Source: Phalacrocorax aristotelis
Taxonomy: Eukaryota; Chordata; Aves; Suliformes; Phalacrocoracidae
Assembly: GCF_949628215.1 (NCBI RefSeq)
Contig: NC_134277.1
Span: 122,304,963-122,368,962, forward strand
Length of the DNA stretch: 64,000 nt
Direction of reading: 5' to 3'
The notes beneath the pieces were generated by a model. That model made no database searches. It was not told the origin of the DNA and saw only the letters and a program-made list of their open reading frames with translations. This document shows positions 48,721 through 61,064 of the stretch, piece by piece (position 1 is the first letter of the stretch; each line of letters opens with the position of its first letter). The position numbers and the translations under genes are program-made.

Positions 48721-50520
48721 GTGAAAGCACTTCTTTCCCAAACTATTCAAATGAGCATCACCTTAAATAAACAGAACCTGGCTAAGGGTTACATGAAAGA
48801 TTTGTAATAGCAAGAAGTAATAATTGAATGATAATATCTCTTAATTTATTCATTATTTAATGTTTCTCTCCTAAATAGACCTAGAGGACTCTTTCCCAGG
48901 TAACCCCTGAGATAAAGTTATCAGGCTCTGGCTCTCATCTTCACTGCATCCTCCTGTAAATAACGCCTTTGCACACGGTATCTCCTACCAGTGGTGATTG
49001 CAGTAACTCTTTGGCTCCCAGCAGTAGTAGTTGGGGGTGTGGTAAAGCCAGGATGCAGCAAACATGATTCATACAAAAAACCTCAGACCTTGGACTGGTT
49101 GTAAGGGATTCCCACGTTTATTATGTGGGAAAGTGTTGAACATATTGTATAAATTATACAATGGAGCTGAAAGATTGGGATTTCCCTGTGTTAGTCAGTT
49201 GGTTACTACACAGGCTTTAGACCATCATTAGAAGAAAATAAAAATCTTTCTTATTATAGACAGCAAGACATCATTCAGAACACTTTTTAATTAAGAGAAT
49301 CCCAGAGAAATTAGAAAGTGATGCAGAAATTGGTGCAACAACTGATTTGCTTTTGCAAATAACCACAACTTCTATAATGAAATGGCTCGATACTTTTTTT
49401 TTTATTGAAAGCAGGGTTCTCTAGCAATTCAGTTATACTGACAGAAGACATGACCTTTTTTTTGTGGTATTCAGGGCATTTACGTTGTCTGGCTGAGGCT
49501 ACTTTACTCATCTGTTAAGGTGCAGTTTGGAGGAACCCAGATTCCTCATACTGCTGATGTAGAGGAGGCAGGCATGATTCAGAGAAGCCAAGCTAAATGC
49601 CTAAAGGAGTTTGAAGGAGATGGTGAGAATACCACCTGTGTTTCTACTCTGAACCTCATTTTTCAGTAATTTGTAGTTTTACTGTAAAATTTCTCTTGGA
49701 GTTCAAACTTTGCACACATGTAGTCAAAGAGACTTGTAACAGCTACCAATTTGTAACAGCTGAGGATCTGGCCCAGGATCTGTAATTTTGTTTTTAATAG
49801 CTATTTGGAAGAGATTATTTTACAACTTGTTCTAGTATGTACATTCCCAGTAGACTGCTCAGGTAATTACTTGGGCTGCAGTTCAAATATTCCACAGTTT
49901 GAAATATACTTGCAGAAAATTCTATTTTTCTGTGTACAGCGGGTATAGAACAGTCACTTCTTTGGCATGTGTAGCTATTGCTTTGCAAACAAATCCAAGG
50001 TTTTAGGTGTACAAATGAATGAACATGCAAATATTTTCAGTGTGTATTTAGGGATATATCTGGAAATTCATACCTTTACACAGCAAAAACTTGGTACATG
50101 GCATCACACTAGATTATACAGAATAAAAAATGAAGAAGTGGTCATGAAAAAGAAGTATAATATTGGGGAAAGGCTTTATGTGCCATCAGTGGTGCTGCTG
50201 ACTGTCTCATTGGCATACATAAAAGATACTACTTTTCTACCTGTGAATTTCTGTTATGTTCACAGGTCAGTAGGGGTTAGTTTAAATTCCTATGCTATAT
50301 CTATCCATATATTTATATTATGTATTTCCATGTTTAATAAAAAATTAAAGATCTCTGAGCCACAACGGGTTAAAGTGATATTTTAAACCCGGCGTTCAAG
50401 GCTGATAATTTGGTGCTTTGAAGAGCCTCCCTGCATAAATGTGAAATTGTTCTGAACTGGGCACAGTGGATGCATAGGACAGCTTCATAAGTTAATTTTC
50501 CCAGGTTAGAGTCTTGACAA
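48721..50520. other. Unassigned sequence
   Basis: No gene or repeat supported. The plus-strand open frame 49967-50386 (139 codons) is AT-rich, has no recognisable domain and is probably chance. A word at about 49761-49777 (GCTGAGGATCTGGCCCA) may be another trace of an old reptile-type repeat. Confidence 0.42.
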
Positions 50521-50790
50521 ACTGCCTCCGTTTGTATTGTGAAATGTATTTGCTGGGTGTAATTCTCAGGCCTTCTCCTGATTTCCCATGGAACCCTGCC
50601 CTTTTTATTAGAGGTGAATAATTAGATCACTGGGTTTACTGTTATTATGCAGCTTGCCAAGGTTTGGTACGCTATCACTTGCTAGAAGGTGTTCTCGGTC
50701 ACTCTAACGATTCTAAGGCAGGACCAAGTCTTTATTTTCCCTTGGGAATCAACCTCAGGGTGGCGTCACTCAGTCAATGCATGACTTTTT
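50521..50790. promoter_or_regulatory. Candidate conserved non-coding element
   Basis: A repeat-free segment with GAGGTGAATAATTAGATCAC near 50611-50630 (homeodomain core), GGGTTTACTGTTATTATGC, and GGTGGCGTCACTCAGTCAAT near 50759 (CRE/AP-1-like). Composition and sharp edges suggest an enhancer. Unverified. Confidence 0.28.
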
Positions 50791-51839
50791 TCTTTCAGGG
50801 TTTAACAAGCCTCACCAAAGACTAAATGGTGTATTGTAAAACCAGACCTGCAAAGTCTCACACACCTAACAAATGAGTCCCACTCCTTTTTGCTTAAGGA
50901 AAAATTAAAACAAAGAAAAAAAAAAAAAAGAAAAAAGTTCTTGCCTAAAGGGATTTCTCAGTGCTATGAGGAAAAAAAATCAAGTCAAACAAATCATCTT
51001 TCTCATGCCTAGAGACTCAGTGACATTATCTTTTGCATGACACCATAACTGTGCTTTGCTGGTGGTGATTAAATGGGGTTCAGTGGGCTAAGTCCTGTCT
51101 GAGTAGTTCTCTATTTAAGAGAAAGGACTTTGTGAAGGATGGGTTATTTGGCTCACTAGCAGTTTAAAAAAAAACCAAATAAAAAGGCATTGGACAAGAT
51201 TTTGAGGAATTTTTTTTACTGTTTGAGAAATAACTTCAGGAGAGTTTTGAAAAAAAGTTTTCTTTAATCCAGGGACCAAAATGCTTCACACTGAAAGATT
51301 ATTAAGGTGCTTAAATGGTTAAATAATATTGATACTTAAGATGCTTTAAAATATCCTTATTTTCCCTCTACACAAAATAATTGTGTAAAATGGCTGCACA
51401 TTACACAACATATTTCAACACCTCTATTCTGAAAAGGGACTGTAGCTGCAAATTTTGTCTAACTCCAGTTAGAATGACCTGAATTTAATACTGACTCAGA
51501 GTGCAAGCTGGGAATAGATTTTTTGTAGATTTTGTGCTTTAACATGCTATAGGGCGTATATGAGTGCTCTAGAGAGAAGATTAAACTGGCACTAAAGAAA
51601 TTCACTGTGATATCAGGAGCATCTTTAAAGTGAATGGCTGCTGCAAGTTGCAGTATAAGTGCTTTGTCCTTATTCCACCTGCACATTCATTTATTCTAAA
51701 TATACTATGATGAATATCCTCCTAACCTGAAATATTTAACCTCTAAGAACCCTTTGTAGATACAGCATAACCTTTTCATTTCAGACACATAAACTTTTTT
51801 TCTCTAATTGGCTCATCCTCTCTCTCCCCTCCTATACCA
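50791..51839. other. Unassigned sequence with A-rich tract
   Basis: An A-rich run lies at 50904-50936. No gene or interspersed repeat recognised. Confidence 0.42.
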
Positions 51840-52030
51840 CCCCCTCCAACCTGCATGGGGGCATCCACTTTTAAATAAGACAGCACATAATTAGCCATTA
51901 ATACGGTGAGGGTTAATGAGTAGGTATAATCTTATTAACCTAATGGAAGTTACAGGTGTAACTTGTAAGCAGCTGTAGGCTGCCAAGGAGTGCAAAGGAG
52001 TTATTGCTATCTTTAAATAAAAGTTAAATA
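51840..52030. promoter_or_regulatory. Candidate enhancer rich in homeodomain sites
   Basis: Within 120 bases there are CATAATTAGCCATTAATACG, GGGTTAATGAG, TCTTATTAACCTAATGG and others, at least five TAAT/ATTA cores in both orientations, then 'acaggtgtaacttg' with an E-box. The block is repeat-free. This is the densest homeodomain-site cluster I see in the window. Function is inferred. Confidence 0.37.
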
Positions 52031-52489
52031 AACATGATTCCTATCTAATTTTTCTTCATGTAACTTGGCATTCCAGAAAGTTTTATGATTTTGGAAGAGA
52101 TGATTATTTGCTGCAAGCAAAAGACCAGGAGGTTTGTCCTATCTGAAATTTCCAGCAAAACTGATGCTATTGATACTTTTCCTATGAGACCCATAGACAG
52201 TATGTTTTCCTTCCGATATTGTAACTTTTTATTGTTGTTTTCTAAGAATTCAACTGGAAAATAAAATTTGGAAAAAGATCTGTACATTTCTCATTCAAGA
52301 TCATGGGGAAAATTCTTGCTGTGTCTTAGTGCACTAGCAAATTTAGGCGAATGTGACTTTCTGTGAAACGCTTTGTACGGTTGTTGCTATCATCATATAT
52401 ATAGCGCACAGTATTGTGCTTAGTTGCTGTGATCTGAGGGACCACTTGCCTGTACCCTGGTTTGGTTTGGAGCCAGCACTTTCTCTGGC

Positions 52490-52620
52490 TTTAAAATGCA
52501 ATTATTTATGTCCCCAAAGATGAGTGTTAATGAAAAGCTTTTCATCTGTAATTGCAATTAACTAGTGAGCTTCTAAATAAGAGTGACCTCAGACACAAAC
52601 ATTCCACGTACAAGGTACTT
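52490..52620. promoter_or_regulatory. Candidate enhancer segment
   Basis: Contains GCAATTATTTATGTCCCC, GAGTGTTAATGAAAAGC and CTGTAATTGCAATTAACTAG within 80 bases. TAATTGCAATTA is a 12-bp perfect palindrome carrying two homeodomain half-sites. Likely related to the block at 51840-52030. Unverified by alignment. Confidence 0.33.
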
Positions 52621-53630
52621 ATTCTTCATATTTGAAGCATTATTTTTTTAATAGATAACTTTTAATGCTTGCTTTAAAAAAAATTCTTTGCAGTACTTCA
52701 AGTAATTTGATTGCATTCATTGACCAGAATATTTCCCTGTGATAGCCAAAGGCACAGTATGTTTAAATGTTCTTTAACATCCATTAATTAATTAAATAAA
52801 TTTCATTAACATATTATTGAGTGAGGGGTGTGCATTATATTACAAAAGGATTCTTAGTCCTATATTTCTTTTCTTAGAATGCCTCAGAGCTTTTTGTTAT
52901 TATTATTATTAAATGCTACTTCATTGGCAATTATAATTTTTTTATCACGAAAATGCTGTGCTTTTACCAGATTTTTCAATAGCATCTCACTTTTTTTGAA
53001 GAAGCAGTGCATAATGTAGTATGCTAGACCTTTGATGTTCTCTGGAAAATGAATAGTGACTGGAGGGCAACTCCATCTACCTATGGGTTACTCAGGTCTC
53101 GTGGGAGAAAAGTTAAGTCCTATTCTGTGTGCTACAAGCTGGGAACCTGCTGCTTCCCTCCATCTGCCTTCTCAGCTTGTTTCACCTGCTCCCTTGCCAA
53201 ACCCTGGCTCTTTAGACAGGTCGCGGAGCAGCAGATAGGAGGTGGAGCAGCACAGCAGTGAGCAGAGCTGGAGGTTCGCTGGCAGGGCTGTCTGAATTGC
53301 TCTAAGCACTGAAGCTGGCAAGGGGTGAGGGTGAAGCAGGTGAAAGGGTGTAGTCACTTAAAAAAAAGATGGGATGGGTGGAGAGCAGGAGTGGGAAAAA
53401 GGGTGAAGACAATTTATCACGCATGGTTAAAGAGATGGCATTCACAAGTATATTCTTCTGCCTTCGAGCTTAATTGCTCAATGATAAAGATACCTATCCT
53501 TGATTTCCTTAGAGCTGTCTGACAATCCCAGATAAAGATTGCCAGAGATTTCTGTTTAGTCGATGACTACTAGGACTGGCTCCTCTTTCTCAACCCTCCT
53601 TTGCTATATATTTTGTTTTGTGTTCAAATG
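52621..53630. other. Unassigned sequence
   Basis: AT-rich with ATTAATTAATTAAATAAATT near 52783 and (TTA)5 at 52897-52911. No gene recognised; short frames near 53049-53522 are unrecognised. Confidence 0.42.
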
Positions 53631-53652
53631 TCACTGTGTCTCGACACAGTGA
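53631..53652. repeat. Perfect 10-bp inverted repeat
   Basis: TCACTGTGTC and GACACAGTGA flank a 2-base centre. The stem would be 9-10 bp with a tiny loop. No repeat family or regulatory role is recognised. Confidence 0.9.
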
Positions 53653-54420
53653 AGTGATATGGCATTTTTTCTGTCCCTATCACTGATTTTTTTTGCAAAT
53701 GTATGTATAAATCTATTGCCTAGTGTAGTACATAATTGGTGTACCTATTTCATGACTAAAGAAGCAGAGGATTTAAAAGCTGTATTATCGAATGTGACCT
53801 CAATTCTGAAGAGCTAGATTCCCAGTCAAATTCAGGACCCATGGAGAGCTCTCAGGTAAAGGGACATCAATGAGTGTTTTCCAGTGAATGCAGGAATATA
53901 AGACTGGACAAGACCTGTAGGGCAACAGTCCTCTGCTGTCACAGGCAACCACACCACAGAGCATTTTTATGAACCAATCTAGCTCCATCTAAAAGTTATG
54001 ATAAAAGTTTTGCTTTTCATATTCAAAGATTGTACCTGAACATTCCTCCTGTAATTCTCTGAGATCATATTGACTTCAGAGGGACCATAGCTTTTCTTCT
54101 AGGTTATCATCTTCAGAGGTGATGTGCACCTGCAGCTTTAACTGATGACTTTTCCAATGGGCTTGTTCCCAAAACTGTAAAAATCAAAAGCAAATCCCTC
54201 TCATATTCATTATCAATAGTTTGAACTAAAAACCATTCAGATCAGGAATGAACCCACGTTAGAAATTGTGTTGCATTACTGATGCAATACAGTACTGTAC
54301 TATGACTTGATACAGAGTCAAACCCTTTAAGATTATAGTCTTAAAATTGAGAGGCATCGTGCATATGTAATTTTCACCAGTAAGAACCTATGCTATTGAC
54401 ATTATCATTCAGTAAAAAGT
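53653..54420. other. Unassigned sequence
   Basis: No gene recognised. GATCATATTGACTTCAGAGG at 54063-54082 may be one more decayed copy of the reptile-type palindromic repeat. Confidence 0.4.
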
Positions 54421-54530
54421 GCTGAGCTGAGGAAGATGAATGCATTGCGCAATGCATGAGAATTATCTCTTACTAATTAATCCCTCTTTGTCTGTAATCT
54501 CATGAGAAATATTTTTTCAAGTATGGCTGG
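54421..54530. promoter_or_regulatory. Block with perfect C/EBP-type palindrome
   Basis: ATGCATTGCGCAATGCAT at 54440-54457 is a perfect 18-bp palindrome. Its centre ATTGCGCAAT is the ideal C/EBP dimer site, and ATGCAT words flank it. ACTAATTAATCCC follows at about 54474 with homeodomain and paired-type (TAATCC) cores. A binding site is supported by the motif; occupancy is unknown. Confidence 0.4.
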
Positions 54531-54860
54531 AAGGAGCATATGGGTGAATGCTTACATCCTCAAGGCTGCCTTAGTATTTTATCTAGACTTTTTTGTTTTG
54601 TTTTGTTTAAGGCCTTAAACTAAATTTACCAGGTACATTTTTTTTGCCTGTAATCTTAAATCATTGTAACCTAAAACCTGGCTGAATATTAAACAGAAAT
54701 CCCCTTCTAGCTAAAAATAGAGCTAATTAACTTCCGTAGTTAGAAGCCTAGCTTGCCTCCCTTGGCTTTCTTCCTCCATAAGTGCTGGTTTTGCAGTCTC
54801 AGCAGATTTATGTACTGCCTCAGGTTCAGCTTAGACTTTTTCGAATTTCATTTTTTTATT
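54531..54860. other. Unassigned AT-rich sequence
   Basis: Contains a (TTTTG)n run at about 54589-54608. Nothing else recognised. Confidence 0.42.
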
Positions 54861-54970
54861 GGGTTTGTTGTTTAATATTAACAGCTGTACAAATGAGCCA
54901 TTATTGGGTTCTGATCATGAAAATAACTTGATCCAGGTAATTAATTTCTATGTGTTAGCGTTTGCAGAGT
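54861..54970. promoter_or_regulatory. Candidate conserved non-coding segment
   Basis: AATATTAACAGCTGTACAAATG, GAGCCATTATTGGG and CCAGGTAATTAATTTC lie together with TGATCATGAAAATAAC between them. It is repeat-free and site-rich. Weak evidence. Confidence 0.25.
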
Positions 54971-56744
54971 CAGATCTCTGCAACTCTTAAACTCAGCTAG
55001 AACCATCAGGACAGAGAATACCCATTAGTTTCTCTCTATTAAAAGGCTTGATTCTCATTTTCCTTGAGGGTAATTTGCATATTCTTAGACAAGCTATAAA
55101 GGAAAATCAAATCTTTAATGCATCGTACTACTGCTTTATTACTACTACTGTAACAAAGATTAAATTTAAAATTTATTCTGTCTGCATGCTTCACTCAAAA
55201 GCAATTTGATCAGCATTCCCTTTCTACAGCAACTTTCCTTCACCGTCGTCTTATTCTTTGTTTGTTTGTTTGTTTGTTTTTAAACCTAGCTATGTCTTTG
55301 ATAAATGATGCAGTACAAGAGACAAACAGGACTGTCTCTAAAAGCCTCTGTATTTGCTGCTCAGAGGTTTTTCCCTGAAAATTTTCCTCAAAGTTAGGAT
55401 TTGGCATAGCAAGTTCCTTCTCATCTGATGGGAGCTGAGCGTTCTAAGTCCTTTCCTGGAGACAGACAGCTCTTCAAGGAGCTCCTCTGCAGGCAGAATA
55501 GTTGTCCCAGGACCTGGTATGTGATCACCAAAATGAGCATCACTTAGTTTTAATTTTTTGTCAAATGACCCAGTGAAAGTTAGCCATAGTTTTCCCACAA
55601 GAAAATTACTAGTTTTCTCCTCAGTCTTTATTAGATTTCATTATAGATGCAAAAGAGTGTAGTGTCACACAGCTGAATTTTTAATTAGCAAAACTGACAG
55701 TGGTTAGGTGAGTTGGAATTGATTAATAAAAAGAACTCTGGAAGAGATAATTTAGTTAAGAGCAATATGCAATGCAATGAAAAAGTATTAAAACATGTTT
55801 TCAGTGGTTACAGATCTGATTTTCTCTGAGACCATCAAAGTTGTTAATCTGAGTGTCTTTCAGCTTCTCTAAGAGATATGAATTCATTTTTACTACCACG
55901 ATTACTGAAAGGGAAGCCAAGCCTCCTATTTTCAATCTGGCTTTTTATTTTGGTTCACATAATTTCAGTTCACTGTCTTCAGACATATAAGACTTGCTTA
56001 TCAGTACTACTGAATGAAGCCTGCCTAAAACATGGGAAAGAAGAGGGGAAATTACAGAACTTTGCAACATATATTTTTGCTGTCCTGCACTCCAAAAAAT
56101 AAATCATTAAAATTGGCATGTGAAGTCCCATTTCTACTCTTTCCATCTCTCCAACAATATCAAAGCAAAATGTTAATGTATTAAGATTAGTATAGTATGT
56201 TCAGCCTCCCTAATTTTTAAATTTTTTTCTGGTGGATATTTCTTACACTGATTTTGGGAAACTTGGTTATGGACTCTTTTTCCATCCAAAATAATTGCAA
56301 AAACTTTTCTTCTAGTGTAATAGGTATAGTATATTTGGGAACGTTAGCAGTTTCTCTCTGAACAATAGGAAGACTGTGTCTTAGAAAGCTCTGGAAAGGA
56401 TTTAGAGGTCAAAGAAGACAAGTCACTCAACATGAGTTCCCAGTGAGATGTTCTGGGAAAAGACTGATGTGGTCCTTTGATATATAAGAAGGGAGTTGTG
56501 AGTAGCATAAGGAGGTGTTTTTACCTCTATCTGACACTGGGGAGGTTAACACTGAAAATAGTGCATACTGTTCCTGTCTCTTAGCAATGTTGTTGTAACT
56601 ATGGTGGTCTAAGGATACAAGTAAGATCTGTAGAAAGGGATGCATTTTTTTTTTTAATTGGACTAGCCAACATATTTGGAAAAATATGGAAAAATGATTG
56701 GGCATATGGGCTTTTCTTCACATCATGACATCTGCATTAGGGAA
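54971..56744. other. Unassigned AT-rich sequence
   Basis: Contains a (TTTG)6 microsatellite at 55257-55280 and T runs near 56221 and 56646. No gene or interspersed repeat supported. Confidence 0.42.
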
Positions 56745-57665
56745 AATTGATAATAGTACAGAAAAGAGAAATAAGAATTATTCCAACCTGGGAAAAAATT
56801 CAACAGGGTTAAGGAGGAGAAGTAACTCAAGGTATTCATCATATTAAAAAGAATACTGAGTGCATTAATGTCTTCAGTACAGAGCAAATTCTGGGTGCTA
56901 GTGGGCACTGATGAAAGTCATACTGAGGAATAAAAGAGACATAGTGAGGAAGAGAGCAACAAATGCAAATAAATAAGAAATAAGGCACAATTGTTTGGAA
57001 AAAAAAGTTGCAAGTAACCATGCTGAGTGTATGTGTGCGTGCATGTACATGCACAGGTGCCTCCAATAAATTTTGACCTTGTTTCTCTGCAGCCACTCTT
57101 GGAAGAGGGGGGGAAGGTCTGAAAAGCAATTATGTTTCTACAGGTTTCATGAAAGTATGTGGTCAAGAATAGGTGAAATCTCACTTAGAAGAATTCTGAC
57201 AGAGACCTATAATGATCTGAGGTACTGTCAGGGCTATAACTTGAGTTGTCACATTAGTAAGATGCAGAGGATCTACAAGGAGTTGAGGAAAAGACCTTAA
57301 AAATGTTCTGTATATGGGAAGAAACTTTAATCAGAGCTCACAGCTTGTTAGGCATCGAAGTCAATCAGCCATGAAACACAAATCCATAGGAGACTAAGCT
57401 TTATTAGTCCCAAGTCTACACTAGTTGTGTGATACTTAGCGTGATTAGCTGTTGGGATAAACTTCCAAGGGAGAAGTGGGATTGCCATCTTTTGAAGTCT
57501 TTGGATGTCTTTTTTGGAAGACAGTGAAACACAAGTAATTGGGTTAACGACAGGAGTAAGTGAATGCAATTGTATGGCCTTTATAATAGAGAAGGGGAGG
57601 CCAGATGATCTAATGATTTCTTCTGGCCATAAAAATCTATGAATCCATGAATTATAAATGCAAAG
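56745..57665 (+). mobile_element. Ancient CR1 LINE, plus strand, split by about 0.4 kb
   Basis: The left part (56745-57000) follows the C-terminal ORF2 of old amniote CR1: AGTACAGAAAAGAGAAATAA, then 'gaattattccaacctgg', 'caaattctgggtgctagtgggc' and AGAAATAAGGCACAATTG. The right part (about 57430-57665) resumes at the next expected words: 'gcgtgattagctgttggga', AAACTTCCAAGGGAGAAGTG, then the 3' end GGCCAGATGATCTAATGATT and 'tcttctggccataaaaatctatgaa'. The two halves are adjacent in the family consensus, so roughly 57005-57425 is foreign sequence inserted later. Reading frames are lost throughout. Confidence 0.72.
57005..57425. other. Unidentified insert inside the ancient CR1
   Basis: About 420 bases separate CR1 segments that are contiguous in the family. 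The insert begins near a TGTG-rich stretch ('gagtgtatgtgtgcgtgcatg'), includes a G7 run near 57107-57113, and carries a short open frame ending at 57300 with no recognisable domain. I see no poly-A tail, terminal inverted repeats or target-site duplication. It may be an unknown element or a duplicated host segment. Confidence 0.4.
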
Positions 57666-60310
57666 CACCTCAGACAAGCCTTGTGAGGAATAGGCATGAT
57701 GTGATCCAGCTAATTAACTATATAGTTACTGCCAAACATTTGTGTACATCCAGGTGAAAGCACCCCATCTTGGCTACCGTGTTAATGTGCTCTGCTCTAA
57801 CATCTTTCGTTGTTGTCAGTGGAATGTTAATAGATGGCGGCAGCACAACAGGGGTGAGGATGGACAACTGGGAAAAGTTTAAGATAATGTCATCAGAACT
57901 GAGTGCTGTCACAGTATAATGGTCTCCTGCTGGTACCTAAATGCAGAGGAACTCACGGAAAATTAAACATCAAGGCATGTTCATTTGCAAAGCTGGAGGT
58001 ACAGATCCTATGGCAATCTCCTGTTACAATGGGCTTATTTCTGCTTTACTAAACGGATGTGGAAGCAGTAGACCAATATTTGCAACTTTTTTTCCTGTGT
58101 GGCCAGAAGCCAGGTGTACTTTATTATGTACTTCATTTAGATGGAGGAGCATTTATCTACTAAATTAAAGAAAAAAATTGTAGGTTCAGAGTGGATTCTG
58201 ATTCTGCTGTTAATTCTGCTCCTGCTTGTGATCTCCTCTAGCTCCTGGGTCAGGGGCTCTTTCGATGTCAGCTGCAGAATAAACATTTTAATTCGAAAGT
58301 ACCTGACAGTTTGGACATGGTAGGAGCACTCCCCCAGCCAGCTACTACCACTTACTCGATAAATAGCTTATTAAGATACAGTATCTCATTCAGTTTGTGT
58401 TGTATGTCCTTACATAAGACACACTGAGTTGCAGGCCCAGGTATTGTGCCAAAAGGTTAATGAAAATAAACGTGGAGTTCCTCTGTAGACTTTAAAGGAA
58501 GTAAGGCAAGGCCCTAAATTTCCCTTTCTGTATAGAAAAGACATATCACTTTAGTGTCAGAATACATTAAGACATGCTAAAAGAATATATAGAGAAAGGT
58601 GAGATTTGTATCTATTCATATGACTCTAGCAACTAGTACTTCAAGAAGAATACTGATTATTGCAAGACCCGAGCACAGGACAACCATGAGAGTTGGCAAG
58701 GCTCCTTCACAATTAATAATGTATGACAGGTCCAGTAACTAGCAACAGCTACTTGTTATTCTTTTGTTAGCTATGAAATCATGTTACATTTGGATTTGGT
58801 TTTCATAAATATCTAAGCGTGGGTATCTGGATCTAGGATTTTGGCTTGGATTCAATTATAATTTGGATGTTATCTGACTAGCCTTTAAATCTGTATCACT
58901 TAATACAGGGCAGCCACATAGCATAAATAGTGCTGTGTGACTGCTGGCATTTTGGTAATGAGTTTTTAATCCCTAAATGTTTTTCAAGACTTGCCTATAC
59001 CCATCCTTTAATAGGTTCACTTTAAGCCAGCAATTTCACCAAAGTTTTCAAAGAGGTTCTCTGAGGAAAACATGTTTCTCTTTTAACAGTTTTTGTATTT
59101 CTTTTTAATCAACAATGTATGATTTAACAAAGTTGTCACATATATGGTCACCTCTGAGAGGTAATGCAGGAATAATTTCTCTGATGTTTATGTATTCAGT
59201 ATCTCCACAAATTTTAGCAGATTTGCTGCATTGGTGAGATTGCCAAACTGGTGAGAGTATGACTTTATGCTTTCACATTTTTAAGGATTTTTTAGGTGTT
59301 ATCTGGGTTTTTTGTTGTTGCCCCCACCCCCCACCCCCCTTTTCTGACATTATTTGCTGGAAGTGGAAAAGTTTGATGGAACAGTAGTCTTTCAGCATGA
59401 CACATCATATGTAATCTTTCACTGTTGTCCTTTGTCCTGCAACAGCTGACAGAGAGTACCTGCATAGCAGATGATATTTTCCAGACACCAGTGAAAGCCT
59501 GATGTTATTTCTTAAGAATGCAGCAGCTACACTACAAAATGGAACGCTACCACTCTAAATCTAATTTTTCCATTGGTGTCCCACCTGCCGTGCTGCAGAA
59601 ACAGTTGCCCTTGCTGACTGCAATGAAGATACTTTTAAAATTGGCTACTAATAGCTGTAGCTTCTCCACTTGTATGAATACTGAGAATAGCAAATGCAGT
59701 CCTCAGAATGCAGAGGGATGATTTAGGAAGATTTAGACTGATAGTGCTAAATACAGAAAGGTCAGACTGCTGGAGGTGAGCCTGACTCTGTAGAGGTGTG
59801 CTCAATTCATAAACATGAGAGCCACCTTTTGCATCGTGCATATAGTATTTCATATTGGAGGCAATGGGAATCACTCTGTTGTGTTGTCCTGTCAGATCTA
59901 GCACACTGAACGGGGCAGGACTGGCTTGGTATCAGAGGCTGAGGGTTCTGGAAAACACTTAAAATTTTGCAGATAAGTACAAATCTCTCAGTTTTGATAG
60001 GTAAATTTATTAGATTTTCTTTACTTCCTCCTTTTCTCCTATCCTGGTAATATATATTACTGTCATGTTATATCAAAATATAAACATCATGATAAAATAA
60101 TCTTTATGCCTGTACCAGCCCTCTTGAGCTGATATTGTATGGATGGAAGAGCTTGTAGTTGTGCCATATAGCTTCTGGATTCTGGATGAATATTGTACTG
60201 AGCTCTTGACTGTGTATTTTTTTAAGTATAGGGGTATTAATCTTTTTTCCTGGCAGAACTGCTCCTTGAATGATTCTATTTGCCTGTCTAAAATTCCCCC
60301 TGTCATTTGT
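57666..60310. other. Unassigned AT-rich sequence
   Basis: No gene or interspersed repeat recognised. A C-rich tract CCCCCACCCCCCACCCCCC lies near 59321-59339. Open frames are short. Confidence 0.42.
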
Positions 60311-60890
60311 GGCCAGCAGGAGCAGGGAGGTGATAGTGCCCCTGTACTCGGCACTGGTGAGGCCGCACCTCGAGTACTGTGTGCAGTTTTGGGCCCCTCA
60401 CTACAAGAAGGACATTAAGTGGCTGAAGTGTGTCCAGGGAAGGGCAACGAAGTTGGTGAAGGGTCTACAGAACAAGTCTTATGAGGAGTGGCTGAGGGAA
60501 CTGAGGTTGTTTAGTGTGGAGAGGAGGAGGCTGAGGGGGAGACCTTATCGCTGTCTACAACTACCTGAATGGAGGTTGTAGTGATGTGGGGGTGGTCCCT
60601 TCTCCCTAGTAATAAGCAATAGGATGAGAGGAAATGGCCTCAAGCTGCACCAGGGGAAGTTTAGGTTGGATATTAGAAAAAACTTCTTCACTGAAAGGGT
60701 TGTCAGGCATTAGAACAGGCTGCCCACGGAGGTGGTTGAGTCTTCATCCCTGGAGATATTTAAAAGAAGGGTAGACATGGTGCTTGAGGATATGGTTTAG
60801 TGGTGGACTTGGCAGTGATAGGTTAGCAGTTGGACTCAATGGTCTTAAGGGTCTTTTCCAGCCTTAACAATTCTATGATTCTATGATTTC
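60311..60890 (+). mobile_element. CR1 LINE, 3' part, plus strand
   Basis: The copy starts in ORF2 at GGCCAGCAGGAGCAGGGAGG and ends with ATTCTATGATTCTATGATTT at about 60870-60889. Frame 60270-60581 shows [20 protein letters not shown] and [20 protein letters not shown]. The frame then breaks at a G5 run near 60536-60540, which has one G more than the copy at 15838. A second lesion lies near 60590-60610. It is 5' truncated, inactive, and from the same broad subfamily as the 15838 copy. Confidence 0.94.
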
Positions 60891-61064
60891 ATTTGAAAAA
60901 AGGATCCCATTTCACTTTCTTCCCAATACACTACTTACTTTGTTCCTTCTTTGCATTTTGGTGATGGTGGAATAATTCTAAGATGGAAATGACCTTTAAG
61001 AGATACTTGCAGGAAAGCACTTTGGGTATTTTGAGGTTTATTCTTATAAAAGCTCCCCTCCCCT
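60891..61064. other. Unassigned sequence
   Basis: Short spacer after the CR1. Nothing recognised. Confidence 0.4.
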
